Source of the DNA: Cyanobacteria bacterium SZAS-4
GTDB taxonomy: Bacteria > Cyanobacteriota > Vampirovibrionia > Obscuribacterales > Obscuribacteraceae
Reading direction: 5' to 3'
Assembly (NCBI GenBank): GCA_018266255.1
Contig: JAFEAT010000013.1
Location: 205,036-269,035, forward strand
DNA length: 64,000 nt
Every line of letters begins with the position of its first letter. Positions within the stretch are counted from its first letter, which is position 1. Positions 44,116-53,364 of this stretch are shown here, piece by piece. Position numbers and translations under genes: made by a program. Under the pieces are notes generated by a model. That model did not search any database. It was not told the DNA's origin and was given only the letters and a program-made list of their open reading frames with translations.

Positions 44116-45083
44116 GGTTGGCTGAGCAAACCCTCGGTCGATACAGCCGGTGCGCCATCGAACAGTCGCTCCAACGTCGTTTGTTCTGGTTGGGCAGATT
44201 GAACTCTCACGCCTTCAGTGATCAAATTGCGCAATAGACTCGCGGAAATTTCGCTATTGACGACGGAGAATTTCGCACTTAAACCAGATTGCGACAATAA
44301 CGTGGCACTGGCGGATTGAGCGCATCTTTGAAGCGTCTCGGTTATATCTGAGCCGTCGCTACTATCTTTATCCAGCCATTTTACGAATAACACATATGGG
44401 CGTTGGGCTACTTCTTCCAGAGTCTCAATCGCTTCGATTTTTCCAGCTCTTATAAATGCAACTCGATCGCAAACGCGCTCCATTTCGTCAAGATGGTGAG
44501 AGTTAAGCACCACGGTAATTTTTTCTTCCTTGAACTGTCCAAACAACTGTCTCAATAACACGTTGCCCGGAGGATCCATACCAGAACCTGGTTCATCGAG
44601 AAAGAGAATCTTCGGCTTACCAATTAACGCTTGCGCGAGCCCCAATCTTTGCAACATACCGCGTGAGAAGGTTCGAATGACTCGATTCCAGCAATGCTCC
44701 TCCAGACCGACTCTATTCAAGACACCCTCGATATCGGCGGCAGCAGTTTCTGGTGGCTGGTGCGCCAGCATATGGTGCATCTTCAAAAACTCTTTGGGCG
44801 TGAGCCAACCTTCGAAGCTCGGACGTTCCGGCATGAAACCGATCACTTCGCGCACAGCCAGGTCGTCTGGATTGATACCACCAATGGTGATCGTGCCCGC
44901 ATCTGGTTTGATCAAGGCCAGCAAGCAACTCATCAAAGTTGTTTTACCGGCACCATTCGGTCCAATCAAACCAAAACACTCTCCTTCGGAAACCTGAAAC
45001 GAGATGCCATTCAGGGCCCGCTTGCGCGCGCCGGTATAGGACTTGATCAAAGTATCGACGACTATTAAGGGAGAGTTATCCAT
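44112..45083 (-). CDS. ABC transporter ATP-binding protein (ABC-2 exporter)
   Basis: 323 residues. Walker A GPNGAGKTTLMS, signature FSRGMLQRLGLAQAL, Walker B PKILFLDEPGSGMDPPGN and the H-loop VVLNSHHLDEMERVC are complete. A C-terminal ~90-residue extension as in CcmA/NatA-type ATPases is present. It energises the overlapping ABC-2 permease. The gene starts 11 bp after the MacB-type ATPase gene, so both transporters share one transcript. Confidence 0.93.
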   Translation of the reverse strand: MDNSPLIVVDTLIKSYTGARKRALNGISFQVSEGECFGLIGPNGAGKTTLMSCLLALIKPDAGTITIGGINPDDLAVREVIGFMPERPSFEGWLTPKEFLKMHHMLAHQPPETAAADIEGVLNRVGLEEHCWNRVIRTFSRGMLQRLGLAQALIGKPKILFLDEPGSGMDPPGNVLLRQLFGQFKEEKITVVLNSHHLDEMERVCDRVAFIRAGKIEAIETLEEVAQRPYVLFVKWLDKDSSDGSDITETLQRCAQSASATLLSQSGLSAKFSVVNSEISASLLRNLITEGVRVQSAQPEQTTLERLFDGAPAVSTEGLLSQP

Positions 45084-45094
45084 GTCGCTCTATT

Positions 45095-45790
45095 TTAGCG
45101 ATTATTCAGAGAATCGCTAATAATTACTCCGTCCTTCAAGCGCACGACGCGTCGGGCATAGCTGGCAATATCGTTGTCGTGTGTTACAAGGATGACAGTA
45201 ATTCCTTGTGTGAAGAGTTCCTCGAGCAGGGTCATAATCTCTTTTGACGTCTGACTGTCAAGAGCACCCGTCGGCTCGTCAGCCAGCAAGATTTTCGGAT
45301 TGTTGACGAGTGCTCTAGCAATAGATACACGTTGCTGCTGTCCACCCGACAACTGATTCGGTCGGTGGTTCATTCGGTCTCCCAGCCCTACCAGCCGCAG
45401 AGCATTTTGAGCGCGAGGTAGTTGTTCCTCTTTACTCGCTCGAACACTACCACGAGCGTAGATGAGTGGCAACATGACGTTGTCCAGAGCAGTCATGCGT
45501 GGCAGAAGGTTGAACTGCTGAAAAACGAATCCGATAGTTTTGTTGCGAATAGCAGCAAGCTCATCTTGCGAATAATTTTGAACTTGCTCTCCATTCAACG
45601 AATACTTTCCGCTTGATGGGCGATCCAAACATCCAAGAATATGCATTAACGTTGATTTGCCGGAGCCTGAGGTTCCCATGATTGCAATGTACTCACCGCT
45701 CATGACCTTCAGGTCGATGCCGCGTAGCGCATGAACCGGCGTCGCATCTAAATCATAAACTCGCGAAACTTCTTTCAGCTCGATCATCAC
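45095..45790 (-). CDS. MacB/LolD-type ABC transporter ATP-binding protein
   Basis: 231 residues. Walker A GTSGSGKSTLMH, signature LSGGQQQRVSIARALVN, Walker B ILLADEPTGALDSQTS and H-loop VILVTHDNDIA. The lengths and the IAIMGTSGSGKSTLMHILGC block are those of the MacB/LolD subfamily. Its start overlaps the permease stop by 4 bp. It drives the adjacent MacB-like permease. Confidence 0.93.
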   Translation of the reverse strand: MMIELKEVSRVYDLDATPVHALRGIDLKVMSGEYIAIMGTSGSGKSTLMHILGCLDRPSSGKYSLNGEQVQNYSQDELAAIRNKTIGFVFQQFNLLPRMTALDNVMLPLIYARGSVRASKEEQLPRAQNALRLVGLGDRMNHRPNQLSGGQQQRVSIARALVNNPKILLADEPTGALDSQTSKEIMTLLEELFTQGITVILVTHDNDIASYARRVVRLKDGVIISDSLNNR

Positions 45791-47019
45791 TCGGCCCGCA
45801 GCGCAACAATTGGATCTAATTTCGAAGCCTGTCGAGCTGGATAAATTCCGAAAAACAGACCGACTAAAATCGAAACGGTGAACGACATAATCACCGAAAG
45901 TGGTGTCACTTCAGTTTTCCACGAAGTAAAGTAATTGATGGCGTATGAGCTACCTATGCCCAATAAAATACCGACAATTCCGCCCGTCAATGAGAGCACT
46001 GTCGCTTCCACGACAAATTGCATAAGAATGTCTCGATGACTGGCGCCCACAGCTTTGCGAATGCCAATTTCTCGCGTGCGTTCTGTCACTGACACCAACA
46101 TAATGTTCATAATGCCAATGCCACCAACGAGCAAGGAAATACCCGCTGTCGATCCCAAAAGCAGCGTAAATACTGAAGACATGGCTTCTGAAGTCTGCAA
46201 CAAGTCTTTCTGGGTGCGCAAATAAAAGTCGTCTGGATTTGGTGAATGAATGTGGTGGCGCAAACGTAGCAAATTAGTGATCTGAAACTGAGCGGGTAGC
46301 GTTTCTTCCTCACTTTTCGCTTGCACCAAAATGTATTGGACAGTCTTTCCTTTCACTGAGTTGAAACCGAAAATTCGATTGTAGGCTGTGCTTAGCGGCA
46401 CGAAGATTTGGTCGTCCATGTCACGAAATGCTGTTACACCCTTGCGCTCCATCACTCCGACAATATCGAAGAATTCACCTCGAATCAAAACTTTTTTACC
46501 GACCGGATTTTCGCCTGGTGCGAACAAATTATCGACGACAGTTTGACCCAGCACGCAAACTCTCGTGCTGTGATCCATATCTTGTTGGGTGATAAATCTT
46601 CCTGATTCAGGGTGAAAATTGCGGATAGTTGTGTATTCAGGAACAGTGCCCGAGATGTTAGTGGAGGTGTTTTGACCAGCAAACTGAACCTGTTGCGTAC
46701 TGTCATAACCAGGAGCGACTTCGGCAACAGCAGGGCAGACCTCACGAATCGCCTCCACGTCGGACATCGTCAATCCCACAGACGAGCCCATTCCCATCGA
46801 TACATGACCAGCACTCTGGGCGCCCGGTCGAATGAAAATCAAGTTCAATCCCAATGCTTGAATCTGACGTTCAGATTCTAGCTTGGCACCGTATCCGATG
46901 GCGAGCAGGGCAATGACAGCAGCGATACCGATGACGATACCAAGCACAGTCAAGCTGCTGCGCATTCGATTGGCAACGATGCCTTGCCACGCCAGTACGA
47001 CTAACTCCCAAACACTCAT
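45787..47019 (-). CDS. macB: MacB-like ABC transporter permease (FtsX domain)
   Basis: 410 residues: N-terminal helix with RMRSSLTVLGIVIGIAAVIA, a large periplasmic domain (~60-270, Gly/Ser-rich with FIRPGAQSAG), and three C-terminal helices (FTLLLGSTAGISLLVGGIGI, then MNIMLVSVTERTREIGIRKA and the final helices). This is the classic MacB plan, here with the ATPase as a separate protein. It would transfer substrate to an outer-membrane channel through the MacA-like adaptor. Starts 6 bp after the adaptor stop. Confidence 0.92.
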   Translation of the reverse strand: MSVWELVVLAWQGIVANRMRSSLTVLGIVIGIAAVIALLAIGYGAKLESERQIQALGLNLIFIRPGAQSAGHVSMGMGSSVGLTMSDVEAIREVCPAVAEVAPGYDSTQQVQFAGQNTSTNISGTVPEYTTIRNFHPESGRFITQQDMDHSTRVCVLGQTVVDNLFAPGENPVGKKVLIRGEFFDIVGVMERKGVTAFRDMDDQIFVPLSTAYNRIFGFNSVKGKTVQYILVQAKSEEETLPAQFQITNLLRLRHHIHSPNPDDFYLRTQKDLLQTSEAMSSVFTLLLGSTAGISLLVGGIGIMNIMLVSVTERTREIGIRKAVGASHRDILMQFVVEATVLSLTGGIVGILLGIGSSYAINYFTSWKTEVTPLSVIMSFTVSILVGLFFGIYPARQASKLDPIVALRAE

Positions 47020-47025
47020 GGCGCC

Positions 47026-48570
47026 TTACTTACCGCCGTTGAATCCTCTCGGGATGGGAGGCTTGTTATGCTTGCCGCCACCACCGCCTCTGGATTCTTT
47101 AGAACCGCTATTCGGGTCTGCATAGCCTTGCTTCTCCAGCTGATCTTTATTCAACCCGACAAATATCTGATCTCCCTCTTTCAATCCATGCAAAATTACT
47201 GTGGACGAACCAGAAGTAGTTCCAGTTTTGACAGGCTTGAATTTTGGTTGACCATCTTTATCAGGAATCAGCACTCCAGTTTTCCCCATCTGGGAGCTTA
47301 CGCATGATGTCGGCACAAGCAAGACGCCATCTTGCTTTCCTGCCACGAATTCGCTATTCACATTCATGCCGGCCATAAGGTAATGTTTCGGATCGTCATC
47401 GATCGTCGTATGAACTTCAAATGTCGTGACGTTGAGAGTGACCACCGCCTCTGGTGCAATCAGATTGACTCTGCCGTGAAACGTTTTGTCAGGATAAGCG
47501 TTGGCAACTATCTCGACTGGCTGACCGATCTTGATGTGCTCCATATCTGTCTCGGATACTTGTGCCACCAATTCCAGATTTCCAGCTAGCGCAACAATTG
47601 AACTCGACGTTGCAGATGTCGTGGCGGCCGAAGTTGTGGGCGTGACAATGGCGCCTTCATCAGCATACTTTTGCGAAATAACGCCAGCAAAAGGGGCTTT
47701 GATGCGTGTGTCGTTCAACTGACTTTGCAGGTAATGATAATTCCCTTCAGCTTGTTCCATCGAATATTTTGCTGCGCGAATGTCTTCTTCACGATTGCCT
47801 TTTTTCGACATCGCAAACTGTTGCTTCGAGCTTTCCAGGTCGGCCATCGCTTGAGCTAGTGAAGCCTCTGATTGACGAAGCTCTTGCTGAGCCTGTTTCA
47901 GTGTTACTTCAGTAACTTCTGCTTGAGTGGTGGCATTAAGACGATCTTGATCTGAGATTGCACCTTGCTTGGCCAAAGTAGACAACCTCTTTGAGTTGGT
48001 GGCATCGCGCACCAACTGAGCCTGGCATGATTTCACTTGCGCTTGTGAACGACTGACAGCCTGCTCTGCAAATCGAACTATGTTCTCATTCTTAGCTAAC
48101 TGCGCTTCAGCGTTTGCTACTTCCTCAGGTCTGTTACCGTGAAAAGACTTGTCGTAATTCGCCTTCGCCATGCTGAAGGCAGACTTTGCGGCCGCTACTT
48201 GCCCGACCAAATTGCTGTCGTCCATGAGCGCAATGAGCTGACCTTTTTTAACCAGCTCACCTTGTCGAACAAGAAGCTTGGTCAATAGTCCGGTCACTTT
48301 CGGGCTGATCTTCACTTCGTTGTAAGGCTTAATTACACCAGTCGCAGTGATCTTCAAATCAACTGTTCCGCGCGTAACAGGCACCAAATTTTTCGCATTC
48401 TCTTCAGCAGTTGAACCACCAAAAGATTTGCCAAACCAGTGATTGGAATTGCCAATAAAAATGACGGCCGCGGCAGCAACCACTGCCACAGTGCCGAGAA
48501 TCAGACCAGCTCGCATTCTGCCTGGCTTTTGCGACGAGCTTCCTTCAACTTTCGTCTTCTCTTGAAACAT
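47026..48570 (-). CDS. macA: MacA/HlyD-type periplasmic adaptor protein
   Basis: 514 residues, first gene of a six-gene operon. One N-terminal helix (~20-42) anchors it. A lipoyl half-motif (TGVIKPYNEVKISPKVTGLL), a long helical hairpin (~120-270, Ala/Gln-rich coiled coil), the second half with KAPFAGVISQKYADEGAIVT, and a beta-barrel region with VGLNKDQLEKQGY follow. The Gly-rich tail (ESRGGGGGKH) is unusual. It bridges the MacB-like permease and an outer-membrane protein; no TolC homologue is in the window. Confidence 0.92.
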   Translation of the reverse strand: MFQEKTKVEGSSSQKPGRMRAGLILGTVAVVAAAAVIFIGNSNHWFGKSFGGSTAEENAKNLVPVTRGTVDLKITATGVIKPYNEVKISPKVTGLLTKLLVRQGELVKKGQLIALMDDSNLVGQVAAAKSAFSMAKANYDKSFHGNRPEEVANAEAQLAKNENIVRFAEQAVSRSQAQVKSCQAQLVRDATNSKRLSTLAKQGAISDQDRLNATTQAEVTEVTLKQAQQELRQSEASLAQAMADLESSKQQFAMSKKGNREEDIRAAKYSMEQAEGNYHYLQSQLNDTRIKAPFAGVISQKYADEGAIVTPTTSAATTSATSSSIVALAGNLELVAQVSETDMEHIKIGQPVEIVANAYPDKTFHGRVNLIAPEAVVTLNVTTFEVHTTIDDDPKHYLMAGMNVNSEFVAGKQDGVLLVPTSCVSSQMGKTGVLIPDKDGQPKFKPVKTGTTSGSSTVILHGLKEGDQIFVGLNKDQLEKQGYADPNSGSKESRGGGGGKHNKPPIPRGFNGGK

Positions 48571-48629
48571 CTATTTGTGCTGCCACCTTCGCTTTCAATG
48601 AAGCTTCACTTCGGTGAGTTTGTTTTTTT

Positions 48630-49196
48630 TTAGAACGCTTCAAACAAAATCTGACCAACTTCGCCCATGAGCTTAAACGTCTCCCTGTAGACATCGGGAT
48701 CTAAGTTATTGAAGTTCTGCGGTTGAGACAAGACGATTCCGGCATGTGCCTTGATCACCATCTCACTAAATTTGGCGTACTCCTCCAAGTGCAACAGATT
48801 TTCGAAGACACCGGGATACTTAACGAAGCGTTCTGCTTCCATTGTATTGTTGAACGAGAAAATAAATGACTTTTCCATACGCCTATCTTGCAAATGCTGC
48901 CCCTGTGGCTCAAACAGAAGTAGTCGGGCAACGAAGGCCATTAATCCGTGTGTCATGCGCGGCGAGATGGTCATCGAAAGAGCATCCTCTCGGGGCGGAT
49001 CGTTGGGATCGTCTATCACTTGCGTTTCGAGAGTATAAGTCACTCCAAAAGGCCAGCCAGCTTTAATAGCCTGCAGCGTTGCTGGAAATCCTAGAACTGT
49101 TCCCTTGATGGTGACTTCGAACCGAGTATCTTCGACGACTCGACCTTCAATCATCTGCGCCATCATTTGTAATTTTTGCGGCGACAGGTCGCTCAC
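48630..49196 (-). CDS. Hypothetical protein (188 aa)
   Basis: 188 residues from a GTG with GGAG 9 nt upstream. It contains VTIKGTVLGFPATLQAIKAG and RRMEKSFIFSFNNTMEAERF. No signal peptide or membrane helix. The GTG start and tight spacing to the TPR gene (31 bp) suggest joint transcription, and the ABC operon starts 59 bp further down. I do not recognise a family. Confidence 0.7.
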   Translation of the reverse strand: MSDLSPQKLQMMAQMIEGRVVEDTRFEVTIKGTVLGFPATLQAIKAGWPFGVTYTLETQVIDDPNDPPREDALSMTISPRMTHGLMAFVARLLLFEPQGQHLQDRRMEKSFIFSFNNTMEAERFVKYPGVFENLLHLEEYAKFSEMVIKAHAGIVLSQPQNFNNLDPDVYRETFKLMGEVGQILFEAF

Positions 49197-49227
49197 TGAG
49201 AAATTCTCCGGCTTGTGAGCAACATAC

Positions 49228-50325
49228 TCATTGAGCGGGCTTCTCCGTCAAGTCAGGATCAGCCACTTTCTGATCGGGCGATTGAACAAACATATCGACC
49301 GCACTCTCTTTTTTCTGCTTCGCTGCACGAGCAGTCTTTGGTGCTTTCGGCTCCTTCGGTTGCTTGGGCTTCTTCTCGCCACCACCGGCGCCACTAAACA
49401 ATCCGTGATGCTCTTTTGCTGGTTTTGTTGCTGAAGCAGTCGCTGTCGGCTCTTCCGGAGTTGATTTAGCCCCAGCGTTTGGCGCGATCACGTGCATCTG
49501 CAGATCAGATTTGTCAGATTTATCGGCACTGAGTTCGGTATCAATCGCGGCAATTTGTTTCTTCGCATCGCGTGAGAATTCCGCATCTGGAGACAAATCT
49601 GTAGACCTCTGCAACAAGACTTTAGCCGCTGCCGAATGTCCATCTTTCTGCATCAAGTTGCCCATGCGGTAATACGCGTCGGCCATATTTGGATTCGCCT
49701 GAATAGCCAGATAGTAGTAAGCGAGCGCCGTCATCACATCTTTCTCGCCTTCCAAGGCATTGCCCATGTTGTAGTAGGCCGATGCGAAGCCGGGCTCGAT
49801 TTGCACTGCTTGCTTCCATTTCTCTTTCGCTTCTGTGGTTTTGCCGCGAGCGTACAATACAGTTCCGTAGCCATTAAGAGTCGTAGGACGGTCTGGCTTC
49901 AGCTGCAGAGCTTTCTCGAAAGCTTCCATCGCCTTTGGATAACTTCTTTGAGCGGCATAAATGCCACCCAGATTGCTCCAAGCCTCCTCCATGCGCGCAT
50001 CTGCTTCGATTGCGCCCTTATACTCAGCAATAGCCTGGTTCAAAAAGCCAGCCTGGTGCAGTTCTACGCCGCGATTGTAGCGTTTGAAAGCTTCTTCGGC
50101 GTAAGGTCTCGTATCGGCGTTTCCGCTCGCGGCTGAAGCCGCTGGAGCAGTCGCAGGTGCCGCAGGTTCTGGGTCAGCCGGGACTGCGACAGATTTATCG
50201 GCAGGCATTGCTTGCAGGTCGGCCGCGATTGAAGCCTGATCGGCTGACATCGACAGCAACAGAGTCAAAGTTAAGGAAAGGGTCGAAAATCTCAGCAATT
50301 CTGTTTTCCCGTCTATCGAAACCAT
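49228..50325 (-). CDS. Exported TPR-repeat protein
   Basis: From the ATG at 50325 (preferred over an in-frame ATG at 50427) the protein begins MVSIDGKTELLRFSTLSLTL with a hydrophobic stretch, a probable signal. An Ala/Pro linker precedes four to five TPRs, for example QAIAEYKGAIEADARMEEAW and VMTALAYYYLAIQANPNMAD. The C-terminus is Lys/Pro/Ala-rich (GGGEKKPKQPKEPKAPK), perhaps for binding cell-wall polymers. Function is likely scaffolding in the envelope. Confidence 0.85.
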   Translation of the reverse strand: MVSIDGKTELLRFSTLSLTLTLLLSMSADQASIAADLQAMPADKSVAVPADPEPAAPATAPAASAASGNADTRPYAEEAFKRYNRGVELHQAGFLNQAIAEYKGAIEADARMEEAWSNLGGIYAAQRSYPKAMEAFEKALQLKPDRPTTLNGYGTVLYARGKTTEAKEKWKQAVQIEPGFASAYYNMGNALEGEKDVMTALAYYYLAIQANPNMADAYYRMGNLMQKDGHSAAAKVLLQRSTDLSPDAEFSRDAKKQIAAIDTELSADKSDKSDLQMHVIAPNAGAKSTPEEPTATASATKPAKEHHGLFSGAGGGEKKPKQPKEPKAPKTARAAKQKKESAVDMFVQSPDQKVADPDLTEKPAQ

Positions 50326-50548
50326 GGTTATTGAATATGCACTAGTGTATAAAACAGCCAGCACAGCTGGTCCCCACGTATTATAGCCTGCTCGCAAAGA
50401 TTCAGCTTCAGCGCATCGTGCGACCACCGCTAGCAGCCGCTAATCCTTACCACCACCGACTCCATACGTACTTCTCACATTTACGAACAGGGCTTCCCAC
50501 GGTAAATTGGGAATACAGCTATTAGATTCATTTCGTTTTGGGAGACGC

Positions 50549-52087
50549 ATGGCCCCCGAGAAGCCAACTATTGAGGTGCCGCCGGTTTTGCCGGTTGAGG
50601 TTCACGAGCCCGCTACCACCGACGAAAGTAGCGAAAATGCCGACCAGTACGCCGCCACGAGGGCTGCGACCTGGGGACCGAGCGCGACTATGTCTTACCA
50701 ACCCTGGATGCCCCAACTGGCCCGAGAAGGACCTACTTCTGGCTCGCTCGACATGGTTAGCGGCGCCGTCACGCCAGGCGACACGACGCAGCCTCAAGCC
50801 GACGCGGTAGTGCGGCAAGACGAAGCTATAAACGCCCCAGACACACCAGAGGCGGCGGCTAAGCGCGCCCAAGATTTCATAGACGCTCTTAAGAAGCTCG
50901 GGGTCGACCAGAGCAGCGCCGTCGAAGTGGATGAGAACGGCAAACCGCTCAAGCCGCGCGACGCTAAAGATGTGAAAGAAATAGTCCTGCGCGAAGGACA
51001 TAAAGAAGGCGATCCGAAACCAAACTTCATCATTGATAAAGATGGAAAGATCCACGAAGTGATCGATCCAAACAAAGAACGTGGCGCAGGCGACGGCGCG
51101 ATGATTGTCGAAATCGACCCGAACACTGAAGGTCACGCAGCGACACAAGCACAACGCACCGCGGCGCAATCTATGATCGAAGCAATTAAAGCCAGTTATC
51201 ACAATTCAGGAGTCTCTCCTGACATTCCAGATGATTTGATTACAGCGGCTAATGCTGCCGATCCACCTCCAATCTTCCGCACTCGCCCTAGTGGCGGCGG
51301 TAGTGGCAGCGTCATTGGTGGCGCCGGTGGTGGCGGAGGAGGCGGCGGCGGTCGCGGCTTCTCCGGCGGAGGTATGGCTGGCGCAGGCGGTCCTGAGCGA
51401 CACATGTCACGCCCACCGCAAGTAGGCAATGATGGTCATCTGCAGTCAAGAATTCCGCAAGATTCGCCACTCTTCAAAGCACTAGACACGACCAAGTTGC
51501 CTGACAGAATCATCGCTGCTACAGCAGGGTTGGAATCGGGCGGCAAGTTAGACGTGATCAACCACAATGATGCAGGTCACGGCTGGTCAGTTGGAATCAG
51601 ACAGTGGAACCAGCAAGCCGGAGAACTCCCGAGCTTGATTCAGGCGATGTACGATCGCGATCCAAACAAGTTCAATCAAGACTTCGGTCAATTTGCGGGT
51701 CAACTGGTCAAGAACGGAAAAGTTGATGAGAACTTCGTTCGCCACACAAACTTCAACGCGCTCGGTCCAGGATTTGAGCAAGGCATGAAGCAAGCTCTCA
51801 ATGACTTCCAAGATGTACAGATCGCATTGGCTCGCCAGTGGGCACAATCAGGAATTGACTTAGCTCAGAAATACGGCATGAAGAGTGAACTTGGCTTTGC
51901 TGAAGTTGCTGACGCTGTCAATCAATATGGATATGGTGGCGCCGAAAGTAGATTGCGTCGATTAGGCACCGGCGGTGATGAAGCATCACGCATTCAAGCA
52001 TTCGACAACGCACTCGGAAGTCAGCGTGGAAGCCGCTTGGCGCAGCTGTCTACTAAGTTCTCTGCGGATAAAACAGCAATGGCCTAA
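50549..52087 (+). CDS. Putative cell-wall hydrolase (lysozyme-like C-terminus)
   Basis: From ATG 50549 (GGGAG a few nt upstream; a TTG at 50507 is weaker) about 512 residues. The N-terminal ~110 residues are Pro/Thr-rich. A central segment (~130-210) with FIIDKDGKIHEVIDP and AMIVEIDPNTEG loosely recalls amidase_2/PGRP strands, but zinc His are not all seen. A Gly-rich linker (~250-290) precedes a lysozyme-superfamily domain: IIAATAGLESGGKLDVINHN followed by DAGHGWSVGIRQWNQQAG, with the catalytic Glu. It probably cleaves peptidoglycan. No signal peptide is evident. Confidence 0.7.
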   Translation: MAPEKPTIEVPPVLPVEVHEPATTDESSENADQYAATRAATWGPSATMSYQPWMPQLAREGPTSGSLDMVSGAVTPGDTTQPQADAVVRQDEAINAPDTPEAAAKRAQDFIDALKKLGVDQSSAVEVDENGKPLKPRDAKDVKEIVLREGHKEGDPKPNFIIDKDGKIHEVIDPNKERGAGDGAMIVEIDPNTEGHAATQAQRTAAQSMIEAIKASYHNSGVSPDIPDDLITAANAADPPPIFRTRPSGGGSGSVIGGAGGGGGGGGGRGFSGGGMAGAGGPERHMSRPPQVGNDGHLQSRIPQDSPLFKALDTTKLPDRIIAATAGLESGGKLDVINHNDAGHGWSVGIRQWNQQAGELPSLIQAMYDRDPNKFNQDFGQFAGQLVKNGKVDENFVRHTNFNALGPGFEQGMKQALNDFQDVQIALARQWAQSGIDLAQKYGMKSELGFAEVADAVNQYGYGGAESRLRRLGTGGDEASRIQAFDNALGSQRGSRLAQLSTKFSADKTAMA

Positions 52088-52118
52088 TTGAGAGCCGACT
52101 TGGAAGCCGGCGGCCCCA

Positions 52119-52136
52119 GCCGTTTTGGAAAACGGC
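52119..52136 (+). terminator. Hairpin after the cell-wall hydrolase gene
   Basis: Perfect 8-bp inverted repeat gccgtttt-gg-aaaacggc, 32 nt past the stop, between two convergent genes. It has only a short T-run (gctccgttt), so it is a weak, possibly bidirectional terminator. Confidence 0.4.
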
Positions 52137-52146
52137 GCTCCGTTTC

Positions 52147-52641
52147 TTACTGCTGCTTTTTCATTTGTGCGGCGAGTCCGCGTAGTCCCAGCAAGTAGCT
52201 GTCTACGCCGAATCCGACTACTACGCCAGACGCGAAGTCGGACAAATATGTTTTGTGCCTGAACTCTTCGCGCGCGTGAATGTTCGACATGTGCACTTCT
52301 ACAAACGGCAGCGCCACTGCCTTTAGCGCATCGCGCAACGCGATCGATGTGTGTCCATAGGCAGCAGGATTGATCAAAATTCCATCAAACTTTTTGCCGC
52401 CCATGCACTCGTGAATCTTTTCTACCAACTCACCTTCGATGTTCGATTGGTAAGCGGTAACTTCAAGACCAAGCTCCTCTCCAAGCTTGGTCAAAGCGAC
52501 ATTAATTTCCGACAAGCTTGAAGCACCATAAATGTCTGCTTCTCGTTTGCCCAACAGATTCAAATTGGGTCCGTTGATTACAAGAACGCGATGATTTCCC
52601 GAAGAACCTGAACCAGACCGGCTCGACTTATTCGGCTTCAT
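52147..52641 (-). CDS. aroQ: 3-dehydroquinate dehydratase, type II
   Basis: 164 residues. RVLVINGPNLNLLGKREADI with YG, then LINPAAYGHTSIALRDAL and EVHMSNIHAREEFRHKTYLS are the type II signature, including the flexible-loop Arg, Tyr and catalytic His. It dehydrates 3-dehydroquinate to 3-dehydroshikimate (third step of the shikimate pathway). The N-terminus has an extra Ser/Gly-rich ~15 residues. It overlaps the upstream unknown gene by 14 bp, and aroK lies further upstream. Confidence 0.96.
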   Translation of the reverse strand: MKPNKSSRSGSGSSGNHRVLVINGPNLNLLGKREADIYGASSLSEINVALTKLGEELGLEVTAYQSNIEGELVEKIHECMGGKKFDGILINPAAYGHTSIALRDALKAVALPFVEVHMSNIHAREEFRHKTYLSDFASGVVVGFGVDSYLLGLRGLAAQMKKQQ

Positions 52642-53245
52642 CTTCTTTCATTGCTTCGAGCGCACACTGCGCTTCGCCAAGAAACGGATCGTTTCTGGCT
52701 AGCAACCGCTCAGCCCGCACCAGTCCAATAAACTGAGCGAGAAGGTCTTTGACGGTCATCGGTTCGCCGCCGTGGTCGACTTCTTCAGTGATCAAGAACA
52801 TCGCTGATGCCAGCAAAACTCGTGCTTCCACTTGACCGAGTTCGGTGCTGTGGATAATTTCGTTCAGGCTCGTTGGGTCAGCCTTCGTGTCGAAAATCAA
52901 TGCCTTGCAGAACTGCAAAACGTTGCCTTTGAGGGGCTTGGTGCGCTCGGCAGGCAGCGAAGCTGCAGCGCGGATAAGGTTCAAGCGGTTGCTCGCATCG
53001 CCCAGCGACTCGGCGCTGTCGACGAGGTTTCGCACCTGGTTGGCTTTGGTGTTGAATTGGCGGCGCAGTTCATTCTCAGCCACTGAAGCAACTGGCTTCG
53101 TTGCCGAGTCGAAACGCTTATCGTAGTAATCCTGCACTTGTTGACGCTTGAGTTCTACACCAAACGGCATCAGTTCGAGAAATATGGAACCGAGACCCTC
53201 TAGCTGAGCCTGCAAGTACATCAATTCATCTTGGGAAACCGACAA
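52628..53245 (-). CDS. Hypothetical protein between aroK and aroQ
   Basis: 205 residues from a TTG start, which is supported by AAAGGAG 8-9 nt upstream. All-helical, soluble, with LMYLQAQLEGLGSIFLELMP and STELGQVEARVLLASAMFLI. No family recognised. It overlaps aroQ by 14 bp, so it is co-translated with it. Confidence 0.8.
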   Translation of the reverse strand: MSVSQDELMYLQAQLEGLGSIFLELMPFGVELKRQQVQDYYDKRFDSATKPVASVAENELRRQFNTKANQVRNLVDSAESLGDASNRLNLIRAAASLPAERTKPLKGNVLQFCKALIFDTKADPTSLNEIIHSTELGQVEARVLLASAMFLITEEVDHGGEPMTVKDLLAQFIGLVRAERLLARNDPFLGEAQCALEAMKEDEAE

Positions 53246-53364
53246 GCTCTTCTCCTTTCAACTCCCGATCCGCAAACGCTCAGCTGATTGTATGCGGTTT
53301 GTGATTTTGCGGTCCAGCGTTCCAGCCAATTATTGCAAAGGCTATCAAAATCCGTTCGATTATT

